Positions 52,155-62,045 of a stretch of DNA of 64,000 nucleotides are shown here, in pieces. Source of the stretch: Pseudomonas sp. SCB32 (GTDB lineage: Bacteria > Pseudomonadota > Gammaproteobacteria > Pseudomonadales > Pseudomonadaceae). How positions within the stretch are numbered: position 1 is the stretch's first letter; every line of letters starts with the position of its first letter. A program made the position numbers and the translations under genes. The stretch spans positions 1,550,001 through 1,614,000 of the forward strand of contig NZ_CP045118.1 in NCBI RefSeq assembly GCF_009189165.1, in the 5' to 3' direction. The notes below the pieces were generated by a model. The model saw nothing but the letters and a program-made list of their open reading frames with translations, was not told the DNA's origin and searched no databases.

Positions 52155-53840
52155 ATGACCGACAATTTCTGGAAGGACAAATACCCAGTGGGGATCGCTG
52201 CCGAGATCAACGCTGACCAGTACCCGAACATCCTCGCGGTACTGAAAGAGTCCTGCCAACGCTTTGCAAACAAGCCTGCCTTCAGCAACCTGGGCAAGAC
52301 CCTGACCTACGGCGAGATGTACAAGCTCTCCGGGGACTTCGCGGCCTATCTGCAACAGAGCACCGATCTCAAGCCAGGCGATCGCATCGCCGTGCAGCTG
52401 CCCAACGTGCTCCAGTACCCGGTCGTGGTGTTCGGCGCCATGCGTGCCGGCCTCATCGTGGTCAACACCAACCCGCTGTACACCGCGCGGGAGATGGAGC
52501 ACCAGTTCAACGACTCCGGCGCCAAGGCGCTGGTGTGCCTGGCGAACATGGCACACCTGGCCGAGGAAGTGCTGCCGAAAACCGGCATCCGCAACGTCAT
52601 CGTCACCGAAGTGGGTGACATGCTGCCGCCGCTCAAGCGCTTCATCGTCAACTTCGCGGTCAAGCACATCAAGAAGATGGTGCCGGCCTACAACCTGCCC
52701 AACGCGCAGAAGCTGACCGACGTCCTGGCCAAGGGCCGTGGCAAGGCGGTGGCGGAAGTCTCGCCCAAGAGCGACGACGTGGCCGTGCTGCAGTACACCG
52801 GCGGGACCACGGGCGTTGCCAAGGGCGCGATGCTGACCCACCGCAACCTGGTCGCCAACATGCTGCAGTGCAAGGCACTGATGGGCGCCAACCTCAACGA
52901 AGGCTGCGAGATCCTCATCGCGCCGCTGCCGCTGTACCACATCTACGCCTTCACCTTCCATTGCATGGCGATGATGCTCACCGGCAACCACAACATCCTG
53001 GTGACCAATCCGCGCGACCTGTCGAGCATGGTCAAGGAACTGTCGCAGTGGAAGTTCACCGGCTTCGTCGGCCTGAACACCCTGTTCGTCGGCCTGTGCA
53101 ACAACGAAGGCTTCCGCAAGCTGGACTTCTCCGCGCTGAAGCTGACCCTCTCCGGTGGCATGGCCCTGCAACAGGCCGCTGCCGAGCGCTGGAAGGACGT
53201 CACCGGCTGCGCCATCTGCGAAGGCTACGGCATGACCGAGACCAGCCCTGTGGTATCTGTGAACCCGTTCCAGAACATCCAGATCGGCACCATCGGCATC
53301 CCGGTTCCGTCGACCCTGTGCAAGGTCATCAGTGATGACGGCCAGGACCTGCCGCTGGGCGAGCGTGGCGAGCTGTGCGTGAAGGGCCCGCAGGTGATGA
53401 AGGGCTACTGGCAGCGCCAGGAGGCCACCGACGAGATCCTCGACAAGGACGGCTGGCTGCGGACCGGTGACATCGCGATCATCCAGGACGACGGCTACAT
53501 GCGCATCGTCGACCGCAAGAAGGACATGATCCTGGTGTCGGGCTTCAACGTGTACCCCAACGAGCTGGAAGACGTGCTCGCCACCCTGCCGGGCGTGCTG
53601 CAGTGCGCCGCCATCGGCATCCCGGACGAGAAATCCGGCGAGTCGATCAAGGTCTTCGTGGTGTCCAAGCCGGGCGTCACACTGACCAAGGAGCAAGTCA
53701 TGCAGCACATGCACGACAACCTCACCGGCTACAAGCGTCCCAAGTCCGTGGAGTTCCGCGACAGCCTGCCGACCACCAACGTCGGCAAGATCCTGCGCCG
53801 CGAACTGCGTGACCAGGAGCTCAAGAAGGTCAGGGCCTGA
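52155..53840 (+). CDS. fadD1: Long-chain fatty acyl-CoA synthetase FadD1
   Basis: 561 residues, paralogous to fadD2 over its length. P-loop YTGGTTGVAKGAMLTHRN, CEGYGMTETSPVVS, LRTGDIAIIQDDGYMRIVDRKKDMILVSGFNVYPNELE and TNVGKILRRELRDQEL. Prefers long-chain substrates in P. aeruginosa, whereas FadD2 takes shorter ones (known from that species). TAGGAG lies 9 nt before ATG. Own promoter region, 459 bp, and a short terminator follow. Confidence 0.94.
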   Translation: MTDNFWKDKYPVGIAAEINADQYPNILAVLKESCQRFANKPAFSNLGKTLTYGEMYKLSGDFAAYLQQSTDLKPGDRIAVQLPNVLQYPVVVFGAMRAGLIVVNTNPLYTAREMEHQFNDSGAKALVCLANMAHLAEEVLPKTGIRNVIVTEVGDMLPPLKRFIVNFAVKHIKKMVPAYNLPNAQKLTDVLAKGRGKAVAEVSPKSDDVAVLQYTGGTTGVAKGAMLTHRNLVANMLQCKALMGANLNEGCEILIAPLPLYHIYAFTFHCMAMMLTGNHNILVTNPRDLSSMVKELSQWKFTGFVGLNTLFVGLCNNEGFRKLDFSALKLTLSGGMALQQAAAERWKDVTGCAICEGYGMTETSPVVSVNPFQNIQIGTIGIPVPSTLCKVISDDGQDLPLGERGELCVKGPQVMKGYWQRQEATDEILDKDGWLRTGDIAIIQDDGYMRIVDRKKDMILVSGFNVYPNELEDVLATLPGVLQCAAIGIPDEKSGESIKVFVVSKPGVTLTKEQVMQHMHDNLTGYKRPKSVEFRDSLPTTNVGKILRRELRDQELKKVRA

Positions 53841-53854
53841 GCCGAAGGATGAAG

Positions 53855-53879
53855 AACCCGCCGCAAGGCGGGTTTTTTT
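53855..53879 (+). terminator. Intrinsic terminator of fadD1
   Basis: AACCCGCC / GGCGGGTT, 8-bp stem with a GCAA tetraloop, then TTTTT. Confidence 0.9.
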
Positions 53880-54037
53880 ATGCCTGGACGCAGCCGGCGT
53901 GAAGGGTCGCCAAGCAATCGACGTGGCGGCCCTTGTCGGTCTTTTGCGACAATTCGCGGATTGTCGCCATGACAGCCCATTCCAGGGACCGGCTCCGCAC
54001 CCGCTCGCGCCGCTCCCGCCTGATGCCCGCGAAGCCG

Positions 54038-57000
54038 ATGACCACAGACAGCACGCCAACTCCCGAACAGCTCCTGCAGCGCATGGATCACGCGATGATC
54101 CGCGACCGCCATCGCCTGCGCCGGCAGCTCCACGAACTGCGCAAGCACCCCGACGAGGCCAAGCTGGCCCAGTGGGCCGAGCGCTTCCAGGCCTCCTGTG
54201 CCAAGGTCGAGGCGCGCCGCGCGAGCATCCCGAAGATCCGCTACGACGACAGCCTGCCCATCGCCGCCAAGCGCGACGAGATCAAGGCCGCGCTGGAAAA
54301 GAGCCAGGTGGTGGTGATTGCCGGCGAGACCGGCTCGGGTAAGACCACCCAGCTGCCGAAGATCTGCCTGGAGCTGGGACGCGGAACCCACGGCCTGATC
54401 GGTCACACCCAGCCGCGCCGCCTCGCCGCGCGCAGCGTGGCGACCCGCGTCGCCGAGGAGCTGGCGGTGCCGCTGGGTGAGCGGGTCGGCTACCAGGTGC
54501 GCTTCGAGGACCAGAGCGACGAAAGCACCCTGATCAAGCTGATGACCGACGGCATCCTGCTGGCCGAGACCCAGCATGACCGTTACCTCGAACGCTACGA
54601 CACCATCATCGTCGACGAAGCCCACGAACGCAGCCTGAACATCGACTTCCTGCTCGGCTTCCTCAAGACGCTGCTGCCGCGTCGGCCCGACCTCAAGCTG
54701 ATCATCACCTCGGCGACCATCGACCTGGAGCGCTTCTCCAAGCACTTTGGAGATGCGCCCATCGTCGAAGTTTCGGGGCGCACCTACCCGGTGGAAACCT
54801 GGTATCGCCCGCTGGCGGCGGAAGTGGACGAGGACGGTGAAGCGCTGTTCGACGACCTGTCCGTGGACCAGGGCATCCTCCGCGCGCTGGACGAGATCGC
54901 CGCCCATGAGCGCGAAGTCGGCAAGCGCCCCGGCGACGTGCTGGTGTTCCTTCCCGGCGAGCGCGAAATCCGCGATGCCGCCGACATGTTGCGCAAGGCC
55001 AACCTGCGCCACACCGAGGTGCTGCCGCTGTATGCGCGCCTGACGCCGGCCGAGCAGCAGAAGATCTTCGCGCCCATGCCGGGGCGCAAGATCGTGCTCG
55101 CTACCAACGTCGCCGAGACCTCGCTGACCGTGCCGGGCATCCGCTACGTGATCGACAGCGGCACCGCGCGCATCAGCCGCTACAGCTACCGTGCCAAGGT
55201 CCAGCGCCTGCCCATCGAGGCCGTTTCGCAAGCCAGCGCCAACCAGCGCAAGGGCCGTTGCGGCCGGGTCGAGCCGGGCATCTGCGTGCGCCTGTACAGC
55301 GAGGAAGACTTCAACGGCCGCCCGGCCTTCACCGATCCGGAAATCCTGCGCACCAACCTCGCGGCGGTGATCCTGCAGATGCTCCATCTGCGTCTGGGCG
55401 ACATCGAGGCCTTCCCCTTCATCGAGCCGCCGGACGGCAAGGCCATCAACGACGGCTTCACCCTGTTGCAGGAACTCTCGGCGGTGAACCGCGAGGGCCA
55501 GCTGACGCCGCTGGGTCGCCAGCTGGCGCGCCTGCCCATCGACCCGCGCCTGGGCCGCATGCTGCTGGAAGCGGCGCAACTGGGCAGCCTGCCGGAAGTG
55601 CTTACCGTGGCCAGCGCGCTGTCCGTGCAGGACCCGCGCGAGCGGCCGATGGATCGCCAGCAGGCGGCCGACCAGGCTCACGCGCAGTGGAAGGACCCGG
55701 ATTCCGACTTCGCTGCGCTGATCAACCTCTGGCGCGGCTTTGAAGAGCAGCGCCAGGCGCTGGGCTCCAACCCGCTACGCAACTGGTGCCGGAAGAACTT
55801 CCTGAATTACCTGCGCCTGCGCGAGTGGCGCGATGCGCACCGCCAGTTGACGCTGATCTGCCGCGAACTGCAGCTGCCCTTCGGCAGTAAGTCGGAAGGT
55901 GGCCAGCGCAAGAGCGAGCCCGTCCGCGAGCAGGCCAGGCAGCACGACAACCGTGGCCGCCAGCCGGTCGCCAAGACCGACGAGCCGAAAGCCCGCGACA
56001 TCGACTACGCCGCCGTGCACAAGGCGATCCTCTCCGGCCTGCTCAGCCAGATCGGCCAGAAGGCGGAGGAGGGCGACTACCTCGGCGCGCGCCAGCGGCG
56101 CTTCTGGATTCACCCGTCCAGCGTGATCGGCCGCAAGAAGCCGCAGTGGATCATGGCTGCCGAACTGGTGGAGACCACCAAGCTGTTCGCCCGCATGGTC
56201 GCGAAGATCGAGCCGGACTGGCTGGAGCCGTTGGCCGGGCACCTGGTGAAGAAGAACTACCTGGAGCCGCATTGGGAAAAACGCCGTGGTCAGGTGGTGG
56301 CCTACGAGCAGGTGACTCTCTATGGCCTGATCATCGTTGGCCGCCGCGCCGTGCACTACGGCCCGATCGACGCGCCGGTTTCCCGCGAGATGTTCATCCG
56401 CGAGGCGCTGGTGCGCGGCGAAATCAACAGCCGCGCCAAGTGCCTGTCGGCCAACCGCCAGTTGCTGGAGAAGCTCGACGAGCTGGAAGCCAAGGCGCGC
56501 CGGCGCGACATCCTCGCCGACGAGGAAACCCTGTTCGCGTACTACGACGAGCGCCTGCCGGCGGACATCTACCAGTCCGCCAGCTTCGAGAAGTGGTACG
56601 AGCGCGAGCACAAGCAGCAGCCCAGCCTGCTGATCATGCGTGAGGAAGACGTCCTCGCCCGCGACGCCAGCGAAGTCACCGCCGGCCTCTACCCAGATCG
56701 CTTGCGCCTGGGCGAACTGCAACTGCCGTTGACTTACCACTTCGAACCCGGTCACGCCCGCGACGGCGTGACCCTGCGCGTGCCGGCGCCGCTGCTGCCG
56801 CAGTTGCCTGCCGAGCGCCTGGAATGGCTGGTGCCAGGCCTGCTGGAGGCCAAGTGCATCGAGCTGGTGCGCAGCCTGCCCAAGGCCATCCGCAAGAACT
56901 TCGTGCCGGTGCCGGACTTCGTCCGCGCCGCGCTGGGCAAGATGGTCTTCGCCGAGGGTGCACTGTCCGAATCCCTCGGCCGCGAGCTGCAACGCATGAC

Positions 57001-58057
57001 CGGCAGCCGTGTACCGGAAGAGGCTTGGGCGGACGCTGAAACCCAGGTGGAAAACCACCTGCGGATGAACATCGAAGTGGTCGACGCCCGTGGCAAGTTC
57101 CTCGGCGAAGGCCGCGACCTGGCCGAGCTCACCGCGCGCTTCGCCGAGGCCAGCCAGGCCGCACTGGCGATCCCGCAGGCCGACAAGGCGCAGAAACCGG
57201 TGGAAGCCAAGGGCTTCGCCGAAGTGGCGGAGAAGACCCAGCAGAAGGTTGCCGGACTATCGATGACGGTCTACCCGGCGTTGGTGGAAGAGGCTGGCGT
57301 GGTTAAGGAAAACCGCTTCCCGACCCAGGCCGAGGCCGACTACCAGCACCGCCGTGCCCTGCAACGCCTGCTGCTGCAACAGCTGGCGGAGCCGGCCAAG
57401 TTCCTCCGTACCAAGCTGCCGGGGCAGACCGACATGGGCCTGCTTTACCGCGAGCTGGGCCGCGTCGAGGCGCTGGTGGAAGACATCCTGCTGGCCAGCC
57501 TGGACAGCGCGATTCTCGAGGGCGAAAGCAACCTGCCGCGCGACGGCGCCGGGCTGGCCTCGCTGGCTGAGAAGAAGCGCAGTGCCTGGACCGAACACGC
57601 CGAGCGCATCGCCCGCTTGACCCTGGAAATCCTCAAGCTCTGGCACGGCCTGCAGAAGCGCTTCAAGGGCAAGGTCGACCTTGCCATGACGGTGCCGCTG
57701 AACGACGTGAAGGGGCAACTGGCCAAGCTGGTCTACCCCGGCTTCGTGCGCGACACTCCGCTGGAGTGGCTGAAGGAGTACCCGCGCTACCTGAAGGCGG
57801 TCGAGCAGCGCCTGGACAAGGTCGCCGGGCAAGTCCAGCGCGACCGTGTATGGAGCGGCGAGATGGCCGGCTACTGGGAACAGTATTCGGCGCGCCTGGC
57901 CAAGCACAGCCAGGAGGGCAAGCGCGATCCGGAGCTGGTGTTGTACCGCTGGATGCTGGAGGAATACCGCGTCTCGCTGTTCGCCCAGCAACTGGGGACC
58001 AAGGTGCCGGTGTCGGACAAGCGCCTGTCGAAGCAGTGGAGCCAGGTCGAGGCCTGA
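54038..58057 (+). CDS. hrpA: ATP-dependent RNA helicase HrpA (DEAH box)
   Basis: 1339 residues from this start. Motif I GETGSGKTTQLPK, DEAH box IVDEAHERSLNIDFLLGF, SAT motif ITSATIDLERF and motif VI QRKGRCGRVEPG are followed by the long DUF3418-type C-terminal half seen only in HrpA. It resolves stalled ribosome collisions or rRNA/mRNA structures and aids mRNA processing. The start at 54038 is chosen by analogy with E. coli HrpA; ATG at 53969 or 54023 or TTG at 53933 remain possible, and none has a good RBS. Ends at a REP palindrome. Confidence 0.9.
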   Translation: MTTDSTPTPEQLLQRMDHAMIRDRHRLRRQLHELRKHPDEAKLAQWAERFQASCAKVEARRASIPKIRYDDSLPIAAKRDEIKAALEKSQVVVIAGETGSGKTTQLPKICLELGRGTHGLIGHTQPRRLAARSVATRVAEELAVPLGERVGYQVRFEDQSDESTLIKLMTDGILLAETQHDRYLERYDTIIVDEAHERSLNIDFLLGFLKTLLPRRPDLKLIITSATIDLERFSKHFGDAPIVEVSGRTYPVETWYRPLAAEVDEDGEALFDDLSVDQGILRALDEIAAHEREVGKRPGDVLVFLPGEREIRDAADMLRKANLRHTEVLPLYARLTPAEQQKIFAPMPGRKIVLATNVAETSLTVPGIRYVIDSGTARISRYSYRAKVQRLPIEAVSQASANQRKGRCGRVEPGICVRLYSEEDFNGRPAFTDPEILRTNLAAVILQMLHLRLGDIEAFPFIEPPDGKAINDGFTLLQELSAVNREGQLTPLGRQLARLPIDPRLGRMLLEAAQLGSLPEVLTVASALSVQDPRERPMDRQQAADQAHAQWKDPDSDFAALINLWRGFEEQRQALGSNPLRNWCRKNFLNYLRLREWRDAHRQLTLICRELQLPFGSKSEGGQRKSEPVREQARQHDNRGRQPVAKTDEPKARDIDYAAVHKAILSGLLSQIGQKAEEGDYLGARQRRFWIHPSSVIGRKKPQWIMAAELVETTKLFARMVAKIEPDWLEPLAGHLVKKNYLEPHWEKRRGQVVAYEQVTLYGLIIVGRRAVHYGPIDAPVSREMFIREALVRGEINSRAKCLSANRQLLEKLDELEAKARRRDILADEETLFAYYDERLPADIYQSASFEKWYEREHKQQPSLLIMREEDVLARDASEVTAGLYPDRLRLGELQLPLTYHFEPGHARDGVTLRVPAPLLPQLPAERLEWLVPGLLEAKCIELVRSLPKAIRKNFVPVPDFVRAALGKMVFAEGALSESLGRELQRMTGSRVPEEAWADAETQVENHLRMNIEVVDARGKFLGEGRDLAELTARFAEASQAALAIPQADKAQKPVEAKGFAEVAEKTQQKVAGLSMTVYPALVEEAGVVKENRFPTQAEADYQHRRALQRLLLQQLAEPAKFLRTKLPGQTDMGLLYRELGRVEALVEDILLASLDSAILEGESNLPRDGAGLASLAEKKRSAWTEHAERIARLTLEILKLWHGLQKRFKGKVDLAMTVPLNDVKGQLAKLVYPGFVRDTPLEWLKEYPRYLKAVEQRLDKVAGQVQRDRVWSGEMAGYWEQYSARLAKHSQEGKRDPELVLYRWMLEEYRVSLFAQQLGTKVPVSDKRLSKQWSQVEA

Positions 58058-58065
58058 CCTCCGAG

Positions 58066-58123
58066 CCCCTTGTAGGAGCGGGCCATGCCCGCGATCGCGC
58101 GCATGGCCCGCTCCTACAAGGGG
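58066..58123. repeat. REP palindrome (REPIN), copy 4, near-perfect
   Basis: Arms CCCCTTGTAGGAGCGGGC... and ...GCCCGCTCCTACAAGGGG are complementary for 22 bp. The centre CCCGCGATCGCGCGC is nearly that of copy 1. It sits between the convergent hrpA and GST genes and may act as a terminator for both. Confidence 0.92.
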
Positions 58124-58132
58124 ATTCCGAGG

Positions 58133-58837
58133 TCAATCGCGCTTCGGAATGCCCAACCCGCGCTGCACCGCCGGCCGTGCGAGGAAGCGCTCCAGCACAC
58201 GCTTCACGTTCTGGAACCTCTCGAACTCCACCAGTTCGCCCGCCTCGTAGAACCCGACCAGGTTGCGAATCCACGGGAAGGTGGCGATGTCGGCGATGGT
58301 GTAGCGCTCGCCCATGATCCAGTCGCGCCCTTCCAGGCGCTGGTCGAGCACAGCCAGCAGGCGCTTGGATTCATCCACGTAGCGCTGGAGCGGGCGCTTG
58401 TCCTCGTAGTCCTTGCCGGCGAACTTGTTGAAGAAACCCACCTGGCCGAACATCGGCCCGATCCCGCCCATCTGGAACATCACCCACTGCAGCGTCTCGT
58501 AGCGGCCGGTCGGGCCGGGGACGATCAGCGAATCGGTCTTGTCGGCGAGGTAGACCAGGATCGCGCCCGACTCGAACAGCGCCAGCGGTTTTCCGTCCGG
58601 GCCGTTGGGGTCGATGATCGCGGGAATCTTGTTGTTCGGGTTGAGCGAGAGGAATTCCGGGGAGTGCTGGTCGTTGCGCTCGAAGCTGACCAGATGCGGC
58701 TCGTAAGGCAGACCCAGCTCTTCCAGCATGATCGACACCTTCACGCCGTTTGGCGTGGGCAGCGAGTACAGCTGCAGGCGGTCAGGGTGTTCGGCGGGCC
58801 ATTTGCGGGTGATGGGGAATGTGGAAAGGTCTGACAT
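58133..58837 (-). CDS. Glutathione S-transferase, YfcG/Nu-class-like
   Basis: 234 residues. The N-terminal thioredoxin fold (LQLYSLPTPNGVKVSIMLEELGLPYEPHLVSF) has a TPNG motif in place of a catalytic Tyr/Ser, and NPNNKIPAIIDPNGPDGKPLALFESGAILVYLADK binds glutathione; the C-terminal helical domain begins near 100. YfcG-type enzymes act as glutathione-dependent disulphide reductases. GGAG lies 6 nt before ATG. Confidence 0.88.
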   Translation of the reverse strand: MSDLSTFPITRKWPAEHPDRLQLYSLPTPNGVKVSIMLEELGLPYEPHLVSFERNDQHSPEFLSLNPNNKIPAIIDPNGPDGKPLALFESGAILVYLADKTDSLIVPGPTGRYETLQWVMFQMGGIGPMFGQVGFFNKFAGKDYEDKRPLQRYVDESKRLLAVLDQRLEGRDWIMGERYTIADIATFPWIRNLVGFYEAGELVEFERFQNVKRVLERFLARPAVQRGLGIPKRD

Positions 58838-58975
58838 GCGTACTCCGGTCAGGAAACTGAAGAAAAGCAGCGAAGGGCCTCAGGATAGACCTCCGCGCAG
58901 CGCCGGTCATGACCCGCGCTCGACAAACCGGTATGGTGCGACCCCATAACCCCGTCACCGGAGAAGGAACCCATC

Positions 58976-59413
58976 ATGAGCCTGCATGGCGCCTACGATC
59001 CGCAGAACATCTTCGCCCAGATCATTCGCGGCGATGCCCCCTGCTACAAGCTGTACGAGGACGACGACGTGCTCGCCTTCCTCGACCTTTTCCCGCAGTC
59101 CTTCGGCCATACCCTGGTGATCCCCAAGCGCAGCGCCGCGCGCAACATCCTCGAGGTTGATCCCGAGGCGCTGGGCAAGGTGATGGGTGTGGTCCAGCGC
59201 CTGACCGGCGTGATCGTCGCCGAGCTCAATCCCGACGGCGTGCAGGTTGCCCAGTTCAACGGCGCACCGGCCGGGCAGACGGTGTTCCACATCCACATGC
59301 ACATCGTCCCGCGCTATGCCGGCGAAGGCTTGGGCATCCATGCGGCGAACAGGGCCGAGGCGGCGGAATTGGAGAAGCTGCAAGCGCGCCTCGTTGCCCG
59401 TCTGAACGGCTGA
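58976..59413 (+). CDS. HIT family nucleotide-binding hydrolase
   Basis: 145 residues of the HINT/HIT fold. Histidine triad H105-x-H107-x-H109 in VFHIHMHIVPR, and NIFAQIIRGDAPCYKLYEDDDVLAFLDLFPQSFGHTLVIPKR opens the protein. HIT proteins hydrolyse AMP-linked substrates such as adenosine phosphoramidates. AGAAGGAA precedes ATG. From memory the PAO1 homologue is PA3295. Confidence 0.92.
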   Translation: MSLHGAYDPQNIFAQIIRGDAPCYKLYEDDDVLAFLDLFPQSFGHTLVIPKRSAARNILEVDPEALGKVMGVVQRLTGVIVAELNPDGVQVAQFNGAPAGQTVFHIHMHIVPRYAGEGLGIHAANRAEAAELEKLQARLVARLNG

Positions 59414-59439
59414 GGCACGCCTGAACGGCGGGAGCTCGC

Positions 59440-59862
59440 TTAGCGGGCGACCACGGGCTTGATGTCGAAGCCTGCGCGGTTGTCGCTGTTGATGCGGAAG
59501 CGGTTGTCGTTGCCGGGCTCCAGCGACACCAGCAATTCGCGGCGCAGCATGGCCTTGCTGCACAGGCCGTCGCCGTCCTTGTCGCCGATGATGCCGACCA
59601 CGTGCTGGCCCGCCGGCACGTGGAAGCTGGCCGACTCGCCGCTACCGATGCGCGCCGCCACCGCCTGGTCGATGGTGACGGCTACATAGCAGCCGCCACC
59701 CAGAAAGCCCGAGTCGCGGGTAACGTCCACCTGGACGCTGTCCTTGCCCGCTTGCTGATAGGCCAGCAGGCGATCTGAAGGAACAGGACGGGCCTCATCG
59801 TTCTGGTACGAGGCACAGCCCGACAGCACCAGCAACGGCAGGACAGCAAGGATCGAACGCAT
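59440..59862 (-). CDS. Small lipoprotein of unknown function
   Basis: 140 residues with a lipobox (LLVLSGC, Cys at about 16). The mature part is beta-rich with FLGGGCYVAVTIDQAVAARIGSGESASFHVPAGQHVVGI, a pattern resembling DUF2846-like surface/periplasmic proteins. GTGGAGGAA lies 5 nt before ATG. Convergent with the HIT gene. Confidence 0.75.
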   Translation of the reverse strand: MRSILAVLPLLVLSGCASYQNDEARPVPSDRLLAYQQAGKDSVQVDVTRDSGFLGGGCYVAVTIDQAVAARIGSGESASFHVPAGQHVVGIIGDKDGDGLCSKAMLRRELLVSLEPGNDNRFRINSDNRAGFDIKPVVAR

Positions 59863-60055
59863 AGATTTCCTCCACGGATGATGCAGCGAAGGCTAGCCCA
59901 GAGCGGACGATCCTGCCGTGAATCAGTCAGCGCACAGATTGATTCGGTCGGATGGCTACGTAGTGTAGGAATTTGGAGTAGTCTTCTGGAGCGGGAGGCA
60001 GTCAGGATGACTGGGACGGCCAACCCGCTGAGGGCCGAGCCAAGGAGCCAGGCTG

Positions 60056-61120
60056 ATGTACCGCAACAGCGATCCCGAACAGCTGTACGAACCCAGCACC
60101 GGGCCGACAGGGCTGGAAGAGGCCGATCACCGCCTGCTGATGCGGCTGATCTTTGCCTGCACCGGGGCGACCCTGGGGGTGTTCTGTATCCTGCAGAGCC
60201 TGGCCGGCAACTACTGGCTGGCCGCCACCGAGGCCGTCGCCTGCACACTGCTGCTGTGGGCTTCGCACCGGCTCAAGTGGGTGCGCCGCCTGGTGCCCTG
60301 GATCATCGCCTACCTGCTGCCGACCTTCTGCTTCATCCTCTATATCATCGTCATGCCCAAGGCCTCGGCCTCGGCCTTCGTCTGGGTCTACCTGATGCCC
60401 GTCATGGCCTACCTGCTGCTGGGAAAGTTGCGCGGATTCCTGCTGGCCGTGCCGTTCATGCTGCTGGCGACACTGCTGTACCTGTATGTGAACCGTCCGC
60501 ACCTGGACGCGCCGGGGCTGATCGATGTCGGCAACGGCATCTTCTGCGGTGTGCTGGTTCTGGCGTTCATGCACCTCTACGAGGGGCGTCGCGCCGACGC
60601 CTATAAACAGCTGCGCCGCCTTGCGCTCACCGACGCACTGACCGGCGTGGCCAGCCGCGAGAGCTTCCGCCGTGCACTGCAGCGCTGTATCCAGGAAGTG
60701 GCCCTGTACGACGCGCGGCTGGTGCTGGTGGTGCTGGACGTCGACCACTTCAAGCTGATCAATGACCAATGGGGGCATGACGCCGGCGACAAGGCGCTGC
60801 AGCACCTGTGCAAGTCCTTGCGTCACCGCTTGCGCGCCACCGACCTCATCGGCCGCCTGGGCGGGGAGGAGTTCGGCATCCTGCTGCCGTACACCGACCG
60901 CTTCGATGCCCAGCCGCTGGTGGAGGAGCTGCGCAAGGAGGTGTCGCGGCGGCCGCTGGAGTACTCCGGGCAGCGCATATCGTTGTCCGCCACCTTCGGT
61001 CTGGCCGAGTGGCCCACCGACGGCCTGGATGCCGACGAGCTTTACCGCTGCACCGACCGCCGCCTGTACCGGGGCAAGGCGGAAGGGCGCAACCGGCTGG
61101 TGTGCAGCGACTCGGTCTGA
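60056..61120 (+). CDS. Membrane diguanylate cyclase (GGDEF)
   Basis: 354 residues. Six predicted membrane helices (about 25-175) precede a GGDEF domain with the active site GRLGGEEF, the I-site RATD five residues upstream, LTDALTGVASRESFRRAL and DVDHFKLINDQWGHDAGDKAL. It synthesises c-di-GMP; the N-terminal integral domain presumably senses a membrane or extracellular cue. A PHJ/7TMR-like domain would be longer. From memory, in PAO1 the space near the HIT gene holds other genes, so this may be a species-specific insertion. Confidence 0.9.
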   Translation: MYRNSDPEQLYEPSTGPTGLEEADHRLLMRLIFACTGATLGVFCILQSLAGNYWLAATEAVACTLLLWASHRLKWVRRLVPWIIAYLLPTFCFILYIIVMPKASASAFVWVYLMPVMAYLLLGKLRGFLLAVPFMLLATLLYLYVNRPHLDAPGLIDVGNGIFCGVLVLAFMHLYEGRRADAYKQLRRLALTDALTGVASRESFRRALQRCIQEVALYDARLVLVVLDVDHFKLINDQWGHDAGDKALQHLCKSLRHRLRATDLIGRLGGEEFGILLPYTDRFDAQPLVEELRKEVSRRPLEYSGQRISLSATFGLAEWPTDGLDADELYRCTDRRLYRGKAEGRNRLVCSDSV

Positions 61121-61125
61121 GCGGC

Positions 61126-61638
61126 TCAGGCGGCGTCGAGCAGGGCGAGGGTATCGGTGGCGTTCATCATCCGCGCCACGGCCAGGGGCGTCAGGCCGCT
61201 GGCATCCTGCGCCGCACGGTTGGCGCCGTGTTCCAGCAGGCAGCGGACGATCTCCGGACGATTGAACATCGCTGCCATCATCAGTGCGGTCTTGCCATCG
61301 GGAGAGGCGCCTTCGACGTTGGCGCCGTGGGCGAGCAGCAGGCGGACCATCTGCAGGTCACCCTTGAAGGCCGCGCCGGCCAGTGGCGATTGCCCGGCAT
61401 TGTTGTGCAGGTCCGGGTCGGCGCCGTGTTCCAGCAATGTCCGCACCGTGTCCTGGTGGCCGTAGTAGCTGGCCAGCATCAGCAGGCTGTCGCCCTTGTG
61501 GTTGCGCAGATTGGCCGGCAGACCCTGGCGCAACAGGGCGGCGAGGCGCTCCGTGTCGCCCTGGCGGGCCAGGTCGATCACCTGATTGGCGAATTCCAGT
61601 GTCTGTTCGTCCATTTCCGGGCGGGGTATGTCACTCAT
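61126..61638 (-). CDS. Ankyrin-repeat protein
   Basis: 170 residues with about four ankyrin repeats: KGDSLLMLASYYGHQDTVRTLLEHGADPDL, AGQSPLAGAAFKGDLQMVRLLLAHGANVEG, DGKTALMMAAMFNRPEIVRCLLEHGANRAA and SGLTPLAVARMMNATDTLALL. No signal peptide, so probably a cytoplasmic protein-binding scaffold. ATG at 61638 follows AGGGAG; a TTG at 61659 starts within that RBS. It converges with the cyclase gene (5-bp gap). Confidence 0.9.
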   Translation of the reverse strand: MSDIPRPEMDEQTLEFANQVIDLARQGDTERLAALLRQGLPANLRNHKGDSLLMLASYYGHQDTVRTLLEHGADPDLHNNAGQSPLAGAAFKGDLQMVRLLLAHGANVEGASPDGKTALMMAAMFNRPEIVRCLLEHGANRAAQDASGLTPLAVARMMNATDTLALLDAA

Positions 61639-62045
61639 CCTGTCGGTCTCCCTGGTCAATGGCGTGAAGCATACGGGTCGCCACCGAATCCGGCGCGCCA
61701 GCCATGACTATGGTGCCCTTGCAGAAAATCAATCGATGGGGCCATGCCGGTCAGTACGAGGCTTTATTACGGAAAGTGGCGTAATCGCCGCGCTTTGCCG
61801 GCGACTTTTTGCCGAAAATTGCAGCATAATCAGTCCCCCTGTGCTTGTACTAAGGTGCCACCGCGCACCGCCGGGCGGCGAAAGATGCCGCCTGCAGACG
61901 GGGATGGCAGACTGCCTTGCTACATACCCAGGCCTCCGCGCCATGTCGCGAAGCCCAAGATTATCCAGTGCCGGCCGCCGTGCGGGCACCTTGATGCCTA
62001 ACTTTGCCGCCTGGTCCGGCGGCTCGATACAGAAGAGGATTGACC
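61639..62045. other. 407-bp divergent gap between the ankyrin gene and the synthase operon
   Basis: Contains ATTACG-N8-CGTAAT at 61766-61785, a CATAAT -10 candidate at 61823-61828 and several GCCGCC-rich dyads. No protein gene is visible. It must carry the promoter of the synthase/sigma-factor operon, which could be autoregulated, but I could not recognise an ECF-type promoter. Confidence 0.45.

Noticed and set aside
51993..54059. 688-residue minus-strand frame opposite fadD1
   Set aside because: Antisense of fadD1, which is a clear family member; composition shows a shadow. A similar frame opposite fadD2 is rejected for the same reason.
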